Positions 8,115 through 16,164 of a stretch of 25,290 bases of DNA are shown piece by piece. The notes beneath the pieces are model-generated. The model made no database searches. It was not told the DNA's origin and was given only the letters and a program-made list of their open reading frames with translations. Origin of the DNA: CAZMNY01 sp964635375. GTDB lineage: Bacteria; Planctomycetota; Planctomycetia; Pirellulales; Pirellulaceae. Location of the stretch: positions 1 to 25,290 of the forward strand of contig CAZWOU010000098.1 of NCBI GenBank assembly GCA_964635375.1. The letters are read 5' to 3'. Every line of letters begins with the position of its first letter. The stretch's first letter is position 1. Both the position numbers and the translations under genes were made by a program.

Positions 8115-11100
8115 ATGCGTCCCACAAAACTTCGCCGGCGCCTCGCGACCCTGCTGACCTGGTCCTTCCAGACCGTCTTCGCATTCGCGGCCTTATCGAC
8201 CGTTCCTTTGCCAACGCGTGCCGACGAGAAACAACAGGGAAAGCCGGACGACGCCGCGGCGGTAGAGTTCGAGCGAGACGTCGCCCCAATTCTGTCCAAA
8301 AAGTGCGTCAAGTGCCACAGTCCGAAAAAACGCCGAGCTGAACTCGACGTGAGTTCGCTGAGTTCCTTCTTGCGAGGCGGCGAGTCGGGTGCAATCGTCG
8401 AGTCGGGGGATCCCGATGAGAGCTTGTTGATCGAGATGATCCGTGATGAGTTGATGCCGCCCGAGGATGAAACCGCACTAACCGAAGACGAGTCGGCCAC
8501 GCTCGAACGTTGGGTTGCCGGTGGCTTGAAGTCCGCCTCAAAGGACTCGCATGCGGCGTTAAACGAGGTAGTCACGAATCAAGACATCGAACCAATCATG
8601 ATGCTTCGATGCTCTTTTTGCCATGGCCTGAGAACACAGGAAGGCGGACTCGACTTGCGAACTCGCGCCTCGATGTTGCGAGGCGGAAAGAGCGGCGCTG
8701 CGATCATCCTCGGCCGACCGAAGGAGAGCTTGGTCTTGAAACGCATCCACGCCGGCGACATGCCTCCGGCGGATAAGCTGGTGCGAGCTGGCGTGCGGCC
8801 GATCACTGCGGGCGAAATCGGCAAGCTGAGCAAGTGGATTCAAACGGGTGCGCCAATTTCCAAGGTCAAGCCCGATGTCGCCGACTCTCAACCAGATCCA
8901 TTGGTGACGTCTGAGGACCGGCAGTTCTGGGCGTTTCAGACGCCGCATCCACAAGCCGTGCCTGTTGTGAAAAACAGCCAATTGCCCCGAAACCCAATCG
9001 ACAATTTCTTGCTCAGACGACTTGAGCAGCGGTCGTTGAGCTTCTCGCCCCAAGCGGCGAAGCGAGTTCTCGTGCGACGGCTCTACTTCGACCTGACCGG
9101 GCTTCCGCCGAGCCGCGAGCAAGTGCTGCAGTTCGTCGAAGATGTTCGCCCGGACGCCTACGAGCAACTCGTCGATCGGCTGCTTGCCTCGCCACGCTAT
9201 GGCGAACGCTGGGGACGAATTTGGCTCGATGTCGCGGGCTACGCCGATTCCGAGGGAAAACGAAGCGCGGATCCGATTCGTCCTTACGCCTATAAGTACC
9301 GCGACTACGTCGTGAGGAGCTTCAATTCGGACAAGCCCTATTCGAGGTTTCTCACTGAACAACTCGCGGGCGACGAGCTACAAGACTACTCGAACATGGA
9401 TTCACTAACGCCGGAAATCGTCGACAACCTCGTCGCCACGGGGTTCTTGAGAATGGCGCCCGATGGAACTGGATCCGACATCGTCAACACCGTTGCTGAA
9501 CGAATCGAGGTGATCGCTGACGAGATTGACATATTCTCTTCGTCCATTTTGGGACTGTCGATGAAGTGTGCCCGCTGCCATAGCCACAAGTACGACCCAA
9601 TTCCTCAACGCGACTATTATCGACTCGCCGCCGTCTTTAAGGGCGCTTTCGATGAACACGATTGGTTGATTCCAGCCTTCGTCGCCGGCCAATCAAAGGC
9701 CGTCAAAGCGGGCAGGGTCCTTCCGGCCGGCACCAAGGCCGAGTTTCAGGCGATCGCCGCCCGCGATACTCAAGTCGAAACGGACGTTGCAAATCTTGAC
9801 CAACAGAAGAAGGCGCTCGCTCAGGGAGTCCGAGCCAAGTTCCTGGAGGAGGGCCTGCGGAAACTCCCCGACGCCATTCGCGCTGACGTGGAAAACGCCT
9901 TGGCTCTAGCCCCCAAGCAACGAAACCAAGTGCAACAATTTCTCGCAAAGAAGTTCTCCAGCAAGCTCACATTGACCGACGCCCAAGTGAAGAAGCAGCC
10001 GGGTTATTCACGAATGGCCCTCGCCATCGATCGGCAAATTAAGTCGCTGCGAGGCGAAAAGCGCGATGGCGTCCAAGTCCGGGCCTTGTGGGACCGCGGC
10101 GAGCCGTCACCGACGTATATTTACGTTCGCGGCGACCACCGACAATTCGGGCGCCTCGTGGGGCCTGGAGTCCCATCGGTTCTGACGGACGGCACAACGC
10201 CCTTTGTCCCCACGCCCCGCACCGCAGGCACGCCATCGACCGGGCGCCGATTGGCATTGGCCAACTGGCTGACTAACACCTCGCACCCACTCACAGCGCG
10301 CGTGATGGTGAATCGCATTTGGAAACATCACTTTGGCCGCGGCATCGTCTCCTCACTCGACAACTTCGGAAATATGGGCGTAAGGCCGACCCACCCTCAA
10401 CTGCTCGACTGGCTCGCCATCCGGTTTGTCGAAGGGGGTTGGAGCATCAAGGCGATGCATCGGCTAATGCTCCTCTCAACCGCCTACCGACAATCCTCGC
10501 TGGTGTCTGAGCAGCATCTCAAACAGGACCCGGAGAATCTGTTGCTCTCGCGGATGCCGCTGAGACGGCTCGACGCCGAACAACTTCGTGACACGCTGAT
10601 CTTTGTTGCCGGTCGGCTCGACAACCAGACATTCGGCCGCCCGGGGTTGGTCACCGCTAGAAAAGACGGACTGATGACGGCCCAGCCCAGCGGAGAAGAC
10701 GCTTGGCGACGCAGCCTCTATGTGCGACAACGCAGGAAAGAAATTCCCACCATCTTAGAGACTTTTGATCTGCCCCAAATGAACCCGAATTGCCAGACCC
10801 GCGCCAATTCGACGGTTGCCCAACAGGCGCTTCACCTGATGAACGACCCGCTTGTCCGCAAGCTGGGCGGGCGGTTTGGCGAAAGAGTTCGCGCGGAATC
10901 GGCCGACGACGTGATGCGTATCCAATTCGCCTACCTGACCGCCTTTGGCCGTGATCCGAGCCAACAAGAATTGGCCGCCTCTCAGGAGAGCCTCAGCCAA
11001 CTTCGCGCGGCAACTCGCCCCAAGCCCACAAGCCAAAGCGGATCTGCAAACGACGACGAGGCCGCATGGACTCTGTTCTGCCACACTCTCTTCAATGCGG

Positions 11101-11123
11101 CCGAATTTCTCTACATCGATTGA
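8115..11123 (+). CDS. PSD1-family exported protein: two cytochrome-like PSCyt1 modules + DUF1549 + DUF1553
   Basis: The domain order is typical of the planctomycete-expanded PSD1 family. A signal peptide (basic start, hydrophobic 11-30, likely cut after TRA at 34-36) is followed by a first PSCyt1 module with CVKCH (64-68) and MPPED, then a second with CSFCH (166-170) and MPPAD. DUF1549 (about 295-505) contains the conserved CARCH (485-489) in a CARCHSHKYDPI context, and DUF1553 covers about 745-985. CxxCH motifs imply covalent haem and an extracytoplasmic site; the family's biochemical role is unproven but it often accompanies sulfatase and carbohydrate-use loci. ATG 8115 gives 1002 residues and a clean signal peptide; a GTG at 7980 would bury it behind 45 residues. 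Two cytochrome modules, not one, is a variation worth noting. It is convergent with a DUF1501 gene instead of being followed by it in tandem. Confidence 0.93.
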   Translation: MRPTKLRRRLATLLTWSFQTVFAFAALSTVPLPTRADEKQQGKPDDAAAVEFERDVAPILSKKCVKCHSPKKRRAELDVSSLSSFLRGGESGAIVESGDPDESLLIEMIRDELMPPEDETALTEDESATLERWVAGGLKSASKDSHAALNEVVTNQDIEPIMMLRCSFCHGLRTQEGGLDLRTRASMLRGGKSGAAIILGRPKESLVLKRIHAGDMPPADKLVRAGVRPITAGEIGKLSKWIQTGAPISKVKPDVADSQPDPLVTSEDRQFWAFQTPHPQAVPVVKNSQLPRNPIDNFLLRRLEQRSLSFSPQAAKRVLVRRLYFDLTGLPPSREQVLQFVEDVRPDAYEQLVDRLLASPRYGERWGRIWLDVAGYADSEGKRSADPIRPYAYKYRDYVVRSFNSDKPYSRFLTEQLAGDELQDYSNMDSLTPEIVDNLVATGFLRMAPDGTGSDIVNTVAERIEVIADEIDIFSSSILGLSMKCARCHSHKYDPIPQRDYYRLAAVFKGAFDEHDWLIPAFVAGQSKAVKAGRVLPAGTKAEFQAIAARDTQVETDVANLDQQKKALAQGVRAKFLEEGLRKLPDAIRADVENALALAPKQRNQVQQFLAKKFSSKLTLTDAQVKKQPGYSRMALAIDRQIKSLRGEKRDGVQVRALWDRGEPSPTYIYVRGDHRQFGRLVGPGVPSVLTDGTTPFVPTPRTAGTPSTGRRLALANWLTNTSHPLTARVMVNRIWKHHFGRGIVSSLDNFGNMGVRPTHPQLLDWLAIRFVEGGWSIKAMHRLMLLSTAYRQSSLVSEQHLKQDPENLLLSRMPLRRLDAEQLRDTLIFVAGRLDNQTFGRPGLVTARKDGLMTAQPSGEDAWRRSLYVRQRRKEIPTILETFDLPQMNPNCQTRANSTVAQQALHLMNDPLVRKLGGRFGERVRAESADDVMRIQFAYLTAFGRDPSQQELAASQESLSQLRAATRPKPTSQSGSANDDEAAWTLFCHTLFNAAEFLYID

Positions 11124-11163
11124 CTCGGCAGCGGCTGATCCTGCGTCGACAGCCCGCCAGCCA

Positions 11164-11199
11164 TCTCAACTCGCAAACTCAGCTCTCAAACTCAGCTCT
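11164..11199. repeat. Short tandem repeat CAAACTCAGCTCT x2 at the convergent PSD1/DUF1501 boundary
   Basis: TCTCAAC (11164-11170) is followed by two 13-bp copies of CAAACTCAGCTCT starting at 11174. TCTCAAC is the reverse complement of GTTGAGA, a unit of the heptamer array at 16165-16206. The second tandem copy runs into the last codons and stop of the DUF1501 gene. The stretch is seen again after the N gap because of the 55-bp duplication. Confidence 0.6.
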
Positions 11200-11383
11200 C
11201 AAGAAAGAATCTGGCGGACGATCTTGGGNNNNNNNNNNNNNNNNNNNNNNNNNNNNNNNNNNNNNNNNNNNNNNNNNNNNNNNNNNNNNNNNNNNNNNNN
11301 NNNNNNNNNNNNNNNNNNNNNNNNNNNNCAAACTCAGCTCTCAAACTCAGCTCTCAAGAAAGAATCTGGCGGACGATCTTGGG
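11174..11383. repeat. 55-bp exact duplication flanking a second 100-N gap (assembly artefact)
   Basis: Bases 11174-11228 equal 11329-11383 exactly, with N at 11229-11328. Offset and overlap length are identical to the gap at 4923-5022. Collapsing it places the stop codon of the DUF1501 gene only 75 bp from the stop of the PSD1 gene. The 13-bp tandem repeat inside the overlap may be what stopped the assembler. Confidence 0.9.
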
Positions 11384-12856
11384 TTGATAGATATCAGTCA
11401 GGCGCTCTTTGAGACCATTTCGCGTGAAGAACAGTTCCTCGTGATGCATGCCGAGTAGATGGAGCACCGTCGCGTGCCAATCGGCGACGCTGACCGGTTC
11501 GACCTCAGCAGCGAAGCCAATCTCATCCGTGGCGCCGTGGCTCACGCCGCCTTGCACTCCACCGCCGGCCATCCACAGGCTAAAACCGCTCGGGCCGTGA
11601 TCACGACCGGCTTGAGCAACGTTTTTCTTATCGCGGATCTGAGCGATTGGAAGACGACCAAATTCGCCGCCCCAGATGACCAGCGTCTCGTCGAGTAGTC
11701 CGCGCTGTTTCAGGTCGCTGAGCAACGCGGCAACGGGTTGATCGGTGCGGCCGCAGGCAGATAGAAGCGACGACTTCAAGTTATTGTGGTTGTCCCAGAT
11801 CTGCCCGTTAATATAGATCTGAACGAACCGAACGCCGCGTTCGACAAGACGCCTGGCCATGATGCAGCGGCGGGCGTAGGAGTCGGTTGTCTTCTCGCCT
11901 ACGCCGTACATCTTCAGTGTCCTGGCGTCCTCTTGCTCCACATCCAAGGCATCCGTCGCTTCGACTTGCATGCGCGCCGAAAGTTCATAACTTGCTATGC
12001 GAGCGTCTAGCTGCAACGAATTCGGCCGTTTGGCTTTGTGGATTTGATCTAGCTGTTTCAGCAACGCGAGGCGTGCTGCAACAATCGCTTTCGACTCCGG
12101 AGACGGTGAATGCAAATTGAGAATAGGCGAACCGGTCGAGCGAATCCGAGTGCCTTGATAGAGCGGCGGGAGGAAGCCGTTCTGCCAGCTCTGCACGCCA
12201 TTGACCGGCAGCCCAAGCGGATCGTCGAGCACGACGTAGGCCGGCAAGTTCTGATTCTCACTGCCAAGACCATACACCACCCACGCTCCAATTGACGGTC
12301 GACCCGGCAAGAGCTTTCCCGAGTGGATCTTGAACAGCGCAGGCTCGTGATTCGGATGGGAATTATACATCGAACGGATGACAGCAATCTTGTCGACATG
12401 GGCAGCCAGATAAGGCATCGCGTCGGAAATCCAAATGCCACTTTCGCCATGTTGCTTGAATTGGAACGGACTCTTCATCAAACCGCCGGCCGACTGAGGC
12501 GACGAGACCTTATCGGCGATCTTGGCGAAATAGGGTTCGCCATGGTGTTTCGTCAACTTGGGCTTGGGGTCAAACAGATCGACCTGACTTGGGCCGCCAT
12601 TCATGAACAACTGAATAACGGCTCGAGCCGATGCGGGTTGACGCCCGGCGCGAGGCTTCAAATCGAAGGTCTTCCGATTCGGCCGACCCGGCAGATCTTC
12701 TCCAAACAGATCCGCAGATAACAGGCTCGCCAGCGCGGCGCCCTGTAGTCCGTCGGCAACTCGATGAAAGAAAGACCGACGGGAAGGACTGAGGGCGTCG
12801 TTTTTCAATGGGAGCGAGCCAGTTGGCGAGGGGTCGAAACATCGCATTACGTACAT
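11354..12856 (-). CDS. DUF1501 protein, Tat-exported
   Basis: This 500-residue protein belongs to the DUF1501 family, whose members share the alkaline phosphatase/sulfatase-like fold and are usually exported. SRRSFF (25-30) followed by a hydrophobic stretch is a good twin-arginine signal. Conserved family blocks are NGGPSQVDLFDPKP (86-99), SMYNSHPNHEPA (162-173), the glycine-rich GAWVVYGLGSEN block, DNHNNL, WGGEFGRLP (from 395) and GRDHGPSGF (417-425). The enzymatic activity of the family is not established. The ATG at 12856 is used; ATG 12847 is also possible. Family members normally lie directly downstream of PSD1 genes in the same direction, but here the two genes face each other. The 3' end lies within the 55-bp duplicate after the gap; the reading frame itself is complete. 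Confidence 0.92.
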   Translation of the reverse strand: MYVMRCFDPSPTGSLPLKNDALSPSRRSFFHRVADGLQGAALASLLSADLFGEDLPGRPNRKTFDLKPRAGRQPASARAVIQLFMNGGPSQVDLFDPKPKLTKHHGEPYFAKIADKVSSPQSAGGLMKSPFQFKQHGESGIWISDAMPYLAAHVDKIAVIRSMYNSHPNHEPALFKIHSGKLLPGRPSIGAWVVYGLGSENQNLPAYVVLDDPLGLPVNGVQSWQNGFLPPLYQGTRIRSTGSPILNLHSPSPESKAIVAARLALLKQLDQIHKAKRPNSLQLDARIASYELSARMQVEATDALDVEQEDARTLKMYGVGEKTTDSYARRCIMARRLVERGVRFVQIYINGQIWDNHNNLKSSLLSACGRTDQPVAALLSDLKQRGLLDETLVIWGGEFGRLPIAQIRDKKNVAQAGRDHGPSGFSLWMAGGGVQGGVSHGATDEIGFAAEVEPVSVADWHATVLHLLGMHHEELFFTRNGLKERLTDIYQPKIVRQILS

Positions 12857-13226
12857 CCGTCAAATATGGCTTTGGTCTTCCAACTCGGCCGCGAAGTCCT
12901 GCGACGAATGCAGGTCTTTTCGCCCCCTAGCTGAGTAGATTGTGAGGGGGATTGGTGGGTGGAAACCTAGATGGTTCATCCTTGTTGTTCCGGTTATCCG
13001 CAATTCGCAGTCGCCGAGTTGACGCAGCGTTGCAACTCGGGAACCAGTCTCTGCAGTCAAATAGCCTACCCCGATGCAGCTCTTACGTAAAGAAATGCCT
13101 TGGCAGCACGGCAAGTTGGAGCGGCTACCCGAATTGTCGCCTTAGTTAGCAAAAACACCTTAACTCCTACATCCGTGACCGCATATTTCTTAGTACACGG
13201 TATCACATACTTGCTTGAGTCAGGTC
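12857..13226. promoter_or_regulatory. 370-bp divergent spacer with an 8-bp inverted repeat
   Basis: The spacer lies between the divergent DUF1501 (-) and PilZ (+) genes, and I see no credible coding sequence or convincing sigma70 promoter in it. It holds a perfect 8-bp inverted repeat CCGAGTTG (13014-13021) / CAACTCGG (13033-13040) with an 11-base loop and no T-run on either side, so an operator or leader hairpin is more likely than a terminator. A weaker CCCCCT/AGGGGG pair (12923-12928, 12945-12950) lies in the DUF1501 leader. Confidence 0.35.
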
Positions 13227-13616
13227 ATGCACGAAATCGAGCGGCGCCAACTGGCCAGGGTGTCATACGAAAGCACGATCTACTGGGCAGAATTCCTGGA
13301 GGAGACCATCCCCGCGATGGGGGACTTTCAGGTCTCCGACACATCAGACCTTTCTCCAGACGGCTTCTCATTCTTCAGCCCCAAAGTCATCGAAAGCAAG
13401 ATGCTTCTAGTGTCGTTGGCCAGCCCGATGCATGCGAGCCATCTACTCGTTGTACGGATCAGGCACTGCACGGAAGGCTTCTGGAATCGACAACGAAAAT
13501 TCCGAATCGGTTGCGAGTTGATCACCTCGGTCGAGAACCCGTTTCTGCCGGCCAATGCAGGGGCGATCGAGCGAATACGACTTGAACTCGAACAACGCAT
13601 GACTCAATCCGTCTGA
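13227..13616 (+). CDS. Stand-alone PilZ-domain protein (putative c-di-GMP binder)
   Basis: This 129-residue protein opens with MHEIERRQLARV, which supplies the RRxxxR half of the PilZ c-di-GMP site (residues 6-11). The second half, D/NxSxxG, appears as DLSPDG about 25-35 residues later, followed by the beta-rich remainder and a C-terminal helix (IERIRLELEQRM). Both binding motifs are intact, so c-di-GMP binding is expected from family knowledge. The protein has no output domain, so it would act by contacting a partner, typically in motility, holdfast or exopolysaccharide control. ATG 13227 is preferred over TTG 13215, which adds only four residues. It has its own upstream spacer and is not obviously in an operon; it is convergent with the cysteine-rich repeat protein gene. 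Confidence 0.8.
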   Translation: MHEIERRQLARVSYESTIYWAEFLEETIPAMGDFQVSDTSDLSPDGFSFFSPKVIESKMLLVSLASPMHASHLLVVRIRHCTEGFWNRQRKFRIGCELITSVENPFLPANAGAIERIRLELEQRMTQSV

Positions 13617-13679
13617 GACCCGGTTTGCAGATGATTGCACCGGTAGTGCCGATAGGCGTAAACCGCCCATTCACTTCTT

Positions 13680-13712
13680 CACCAGCGCGAAACCGGTACA
13701 CCAGCGCGAAAC
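13680..13712. repeat. 19-bp spaced tandem repeat, two copies
   Basis: CACCAGCGCGAAAC occurs at 13680-13693 and again at 13699-13712, a period of 19 bp with the intervening bases CGGTA. It lies in the convergent spacer after the PilZ gene, next to the terminator at 13729-13773. No function is evident. Confidence 0.6.
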
Positions 13713-13728
13713 GGGCGAACCGCCGCGC

Positions 13729-13773
13729 AAAAAAAAGCCGAACTTCGCAGCAAAATCAGCTGCGCAGGTTCGG
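13729..13773 (-). terminator. Intrinsic terminator of the cysteine-rich repeat protein gene
   Basis: Read on the minus strand this is a GC-rich hairpin followed by eight T residues. The outer stem is CCGAAC (13738-13743) with GTTCGG (13768-13773) and the inner stem is CGCAGC (13746-13751) with GCTGCG (13759-13764), around a 7-base loop. The T-run corresponds to the A-run at 13729-13736. It lies 43 bases beyond the stop of the minus-strand gene ending at 13816. Confidence 0.85.
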
Positions 13774-13815
13774 ATCTTCACTTAGCTCAAAAAAATCAAG
13801 GCGGCGGGATTCGGA

Positions 13816-15189
13816 TCAATAACAAGTCCCATATGCGCCAAGACGAATTCGGCGATGGCCAATGCCGCAACCGACAGTGTAACAGCCGCAGATTGGCACC
13901 GTCTCGGTAACGGGAACCAAGCGACACACGGTCACGTCGATTTCACGCTCAACCTGGATGGGCGTGTGCACAACGTACTCCTCCGTGCGATCTTCGATAA
14001 CCGTCTTGCACGTCGTCACATCGACAAGCTCCGTCGTCACAACTGGCACGCACTTGGTGTAGTTAACGATTCGAGTCTTCTGCTGCGTTTCGTAATTGCA
14101 AACACGAACTTGCTTCGTCCGTGTCTCCGTACGGTATTCGCAGACGCGTTCCGTTCGCGTCTTCTCCTGGACTTCGTAGTTGCAGACCCGAACAGTTTCC
14201 TTGCGAATCTCCGGACGGCAGACCGTCGTGGTGTATGTGCAAGGTTGCTGCTGTAGTTCGCAGCGATGAGTTGTAACGGGAACTTCTTCGGTGACTATAT
14301 TGGGAACCCAGACCCGGTGACAAGTCGTTACCAGTTGCGGCTCGCAACAGGCGACGCATGCCGCACACCAACCGCAATGGCGACGACCACAGCCGTGATG
14401 CACCACCGGAGTCACGCAAACCGTGGAGACTCGATCTTCAAAATGTCCATGGTCACGGCAAACCTTCTTCATCACAGTCACAGGAACGGTGACCCAGACG
14501 TTTCTCACGCCTTCCCTTGTTTCCTGATGGGGCACTATCACGGTAACGTCACGTTCGACTGTGCTCCAAACCGGCACTCTGACTTGATACGTCCGCTCGA
14601 CCTGCTTCCACTCGGGCACCCGCACTTGGTAGGACTTTTCGACGGTGGAATACACCGGCACGACGACCTGATAGTGCTCTTCTCGCGCGATCTTCTGATA
14701 TTCGTAGGTCGTGCGCTTTTGCTCGACCTGCTTGGTCTCCGGAACTAGTCGACACACCTTCACGGTCCGTGTCCTGGTTTCCGGCTTGAAGTGGGTCTCA
14801 CTGATGGTTCGCTTCTCAGTGACGTAGGTCGGACGCATCACGGTTCGGGTCATGTACTGGACGCCCGGCGCAACGGGTCCCTGAACGACTTTCTGAATGG
14901 CCGTGCTCTTCTGAACAGCCTCACCTTTCTGGACAGCCTCACCCTTCTGGACTTGCGGCTCGGCTTTCTGGACAGTCTCAGCTTTCTGGACAGGCGCGGC
15001 TTTCTGGACAGTCTCAGCTTTCTGGACAGGCGCGGCTTTCTGGACAGGCTCAGCTTTCTGGACAGTCTCAGCTTTCTGGACAGGCTCGGCTTGCGCGTCC
15101 TGGGCTCGCGCCTCACCGGCAATGGCAAATGCGGCAGCCAGCGCGAAGAACACTGCGCCTCCCATACGAACGGACCAATGTTGGATCAT
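13816..15189 (-). CDS. Exported cysteine-rich repeat protein with a VQKA hexapeptide array
   Basis: This 457-residue protein has a clear Sec signal peptide (hydrophobic 10-25, likely cut after ARA at 27-29). Residues 35-100 form eleven near-perfect hexapeptides of the type EPVQKA/ETVQKA/APVQKA, the last four degenerate (VQKG, VQKS, IQK). The rest is a regular alternation of short beta-like units such as TYQVRVPVWSTVE and VRVCNYEVQEKT, rich in Tyr, Val, Thr and Arg, with about 23 cysteines, including a dense HGCGRRHCGWCAACVACC block and a CGCYTVGCG end. This layout resembles abundant planctomycete exported proteins with repeated Y/T-V motifs, thought to be wall or surface components; no catalytic motif is seen. 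ATG 15189 is chosen because GGAGG lies eight bases upstream; a TTG at 15222 would precede that ribosome site. A strong terminator follows. Confidence 0.82.
   Translation of the reverse strand: MIQHWSVRMGGAVFFALAAAFAIAGEARAQDAQAEPVQKAETVQKAEPVQKAAPVQKAETVQKAAPVQKAETVQKAEPQVQKGEAVQKGEAVQKSTAIQKVVQGPVAPGVQYMTRTVMRPTYVTEKRTISETHFKPETRTRTVKVCRLVPETKQVEQKRTTYEYQKIAREEHYQVVVPVYSTVEKSYQVRVPEWKQVERTYQVRVPVWSTVERDVTVIVPHQETREGVRNVWVTVPVTVMKKVCRDHGHFEDRVSTVCVTPVVHHGCGRRHCGWCAACVACCEPQLVTTCHRVWVPNIVTEEVPVTTHRCELQQQPCTYTTTVCRPEIRKETVRVCNYEVQEKTRTERVCEYRTETRTKQVRVCNYETQQKTRIVNYTKCVPVVTTELVDVTTCKTVIEDRTEEYVVHTPIQVEREIDVTVCRLVPVTETVPICGCYTVGCGIGHRRIRLGAYGTCY
14890..15087 (-). repeat. 18-bp tandem coding repeat (VQKA hexapeptides)
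   Basis: About eleven 18-bp units encode E/A-P/T-V-Q-K-A. On the plus strand each unit reads as a variant of GCTTTCTGGACAG plus a variable GTCTCA / GGCGCG / GGCTCA. Two-unit combinations (ETVQKA+APVQKA) are repeated exactly, pointing to recent expansion by slippage or unequal crossover. Copy number is likely variable between strains. Confidence 0.9.
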
Positions 15190-15505
15190 CTGGAATGCCT
15201 CCGGTTTCGTAATCTGGATCAATAACTAAGAACGTGTAATTTAGAGAGAATGCACAACATGCGCACAACTATGCAATTTAGTGACTTTAGATAGAGGTGC
15301 AACCGATCGGTAGGGTTTTCGAGGCAATTCGGCAAGAGTGGGAAGGAAGAGGCCCAGATTCGCGAGTGGACGACTGATCGCCAGGCAACTCGGGCGATAG
15401 ATTGCGAATTCTTGAAAAACCCAAACCGCATTGACCGGACGTGTCATGGGCTTGGCGAACAATTGGGTGTAGCAAGTTCGCAACGCCCTATTGGGAGTCC
15501 AATTC
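15190..15505. promoter_or_regulatory. Divergent spacer with phased GCACAAC direct repeats
   Basis: The 316-bp spacer separates the cysteine-rich protein gene (-) from the small helical protein gene (+). GCACAAC occurs at 15252-15258 and 15263-15269, a period of 11 bp (about one helical turn), about 65-80 bases upstream of the minus-strand start codon. On the minus strand the second copy overlaps a weak TTGTGC-N17-TCTAAA promoter-like pair. No coding sequence is evident in the spacer. Confidence 0.35.
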
Positions 15506-16081
15506 ATGATCACGCAAGCACCTATCCAACACCAACCGCTTCCGTCTCTTCGCCAACTCAAGCTCTTGCCAATTCGGGCGGCGATCGGCTTGGCAGCTCG
15601 GTGTGTCGCGCGAGCCAAGACCCAGTACGCCTGCGGGAGACTCGATTGTGTGGCGGCAATCGATCGAGTAATTCGTTCGGCGACCGTATTCGCCCAGGGG
15701 GAAGAGGCCCCGGTCGGCTGGCGTGAAGTGAAGCGGGCGGTAATCTACGCGGCCGACGCAAATTCAGAGAGTGTCGCGATTGCCGCACAACACTTGGCAT
15801 CCGCTGTTGCCAACGCCCAATTGTTGGAATCTAAGCCGGAACGGAGCCAATTCGTTTTGCGTCAAGTACACCAAGCCATTGAGACTGCTTTTGACGCCTG
15901 TTTCCAGGACGAATTCGCTGATTTGACTCGAGGCGACTTCTTCCGATTGAAGCGATCGAGCAAGCAACATCGGTTCCCGCGACTCGGGCCCGAACTCGAT
16001 GTGACCTCGAACGGCGGGCTCGGCCCCGTATGGCCAATCTGGTCCGATCCAATCGCGTTGCGCTCGTCACGAAGTCAGTGA
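15506..16081 (+). CDS. Hypothetical alpha-helical protein
   Basis: I do not recognise this 191-residue protein. There is no signal peptide or membrane segment, so a cytoplasmic location is likely. Residues about 15-145 are predicted mostly helical, with Ala-rich amphipathic runs (RAAIGLAARCVARAK, AIAAQHLASAVANAQ, LRQVHQAIETAFDACF). The C-terminal 40 residues are less ordered and contain TSNGGLGPVWPIW. Three cysteines (CVAR, ACGRLDC) lie near the front. ATG 15506 is chosen over TTG 15491 because GGAG (15494-15497) is eight bases upstream. It is preceded by a long spacer and followed by 181 bp containing the heptamer repeat, so it looks monocistronic. No function is proposed. Confidence 0.7.
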   Translation: MITQAPIQHQPLPSLRQLKLLPIRAAIGLAARCVARAKTQYACGRLDCVAAIDRVIRSATVFAQGEEAPVGWREVKRAVIYAADANSESVAIAAQHLASAVANAQLLESKPERSQFVLRQVHQAIETAFDACFQDEFADLTRGDFFRLKRSSKQHRFPRLGPELDVTSNGGLGPVWPIWSDPIALRSSRSQ

Positions 16082-16164
16082 AAGTTGAGTGGGCGTGGGT
16101 GGTATCCCCTGGCGCGTGGGGAGGGAGTCGAGGTTTTTATCTCATTTTCTGGGAAAGCTCAGGA

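Noticed and set aside
8559..9362. Minus-strand open frame of 267 codons
   Set aside because: It is antisense to the well-supported PSD1 gene, with no motif and no ribosome site.
14890..15087. CRISPR array
   Set aside because: The 18-bp units are contiguous, in frame with a gene and without unique spacers; they encode hexapeptides.
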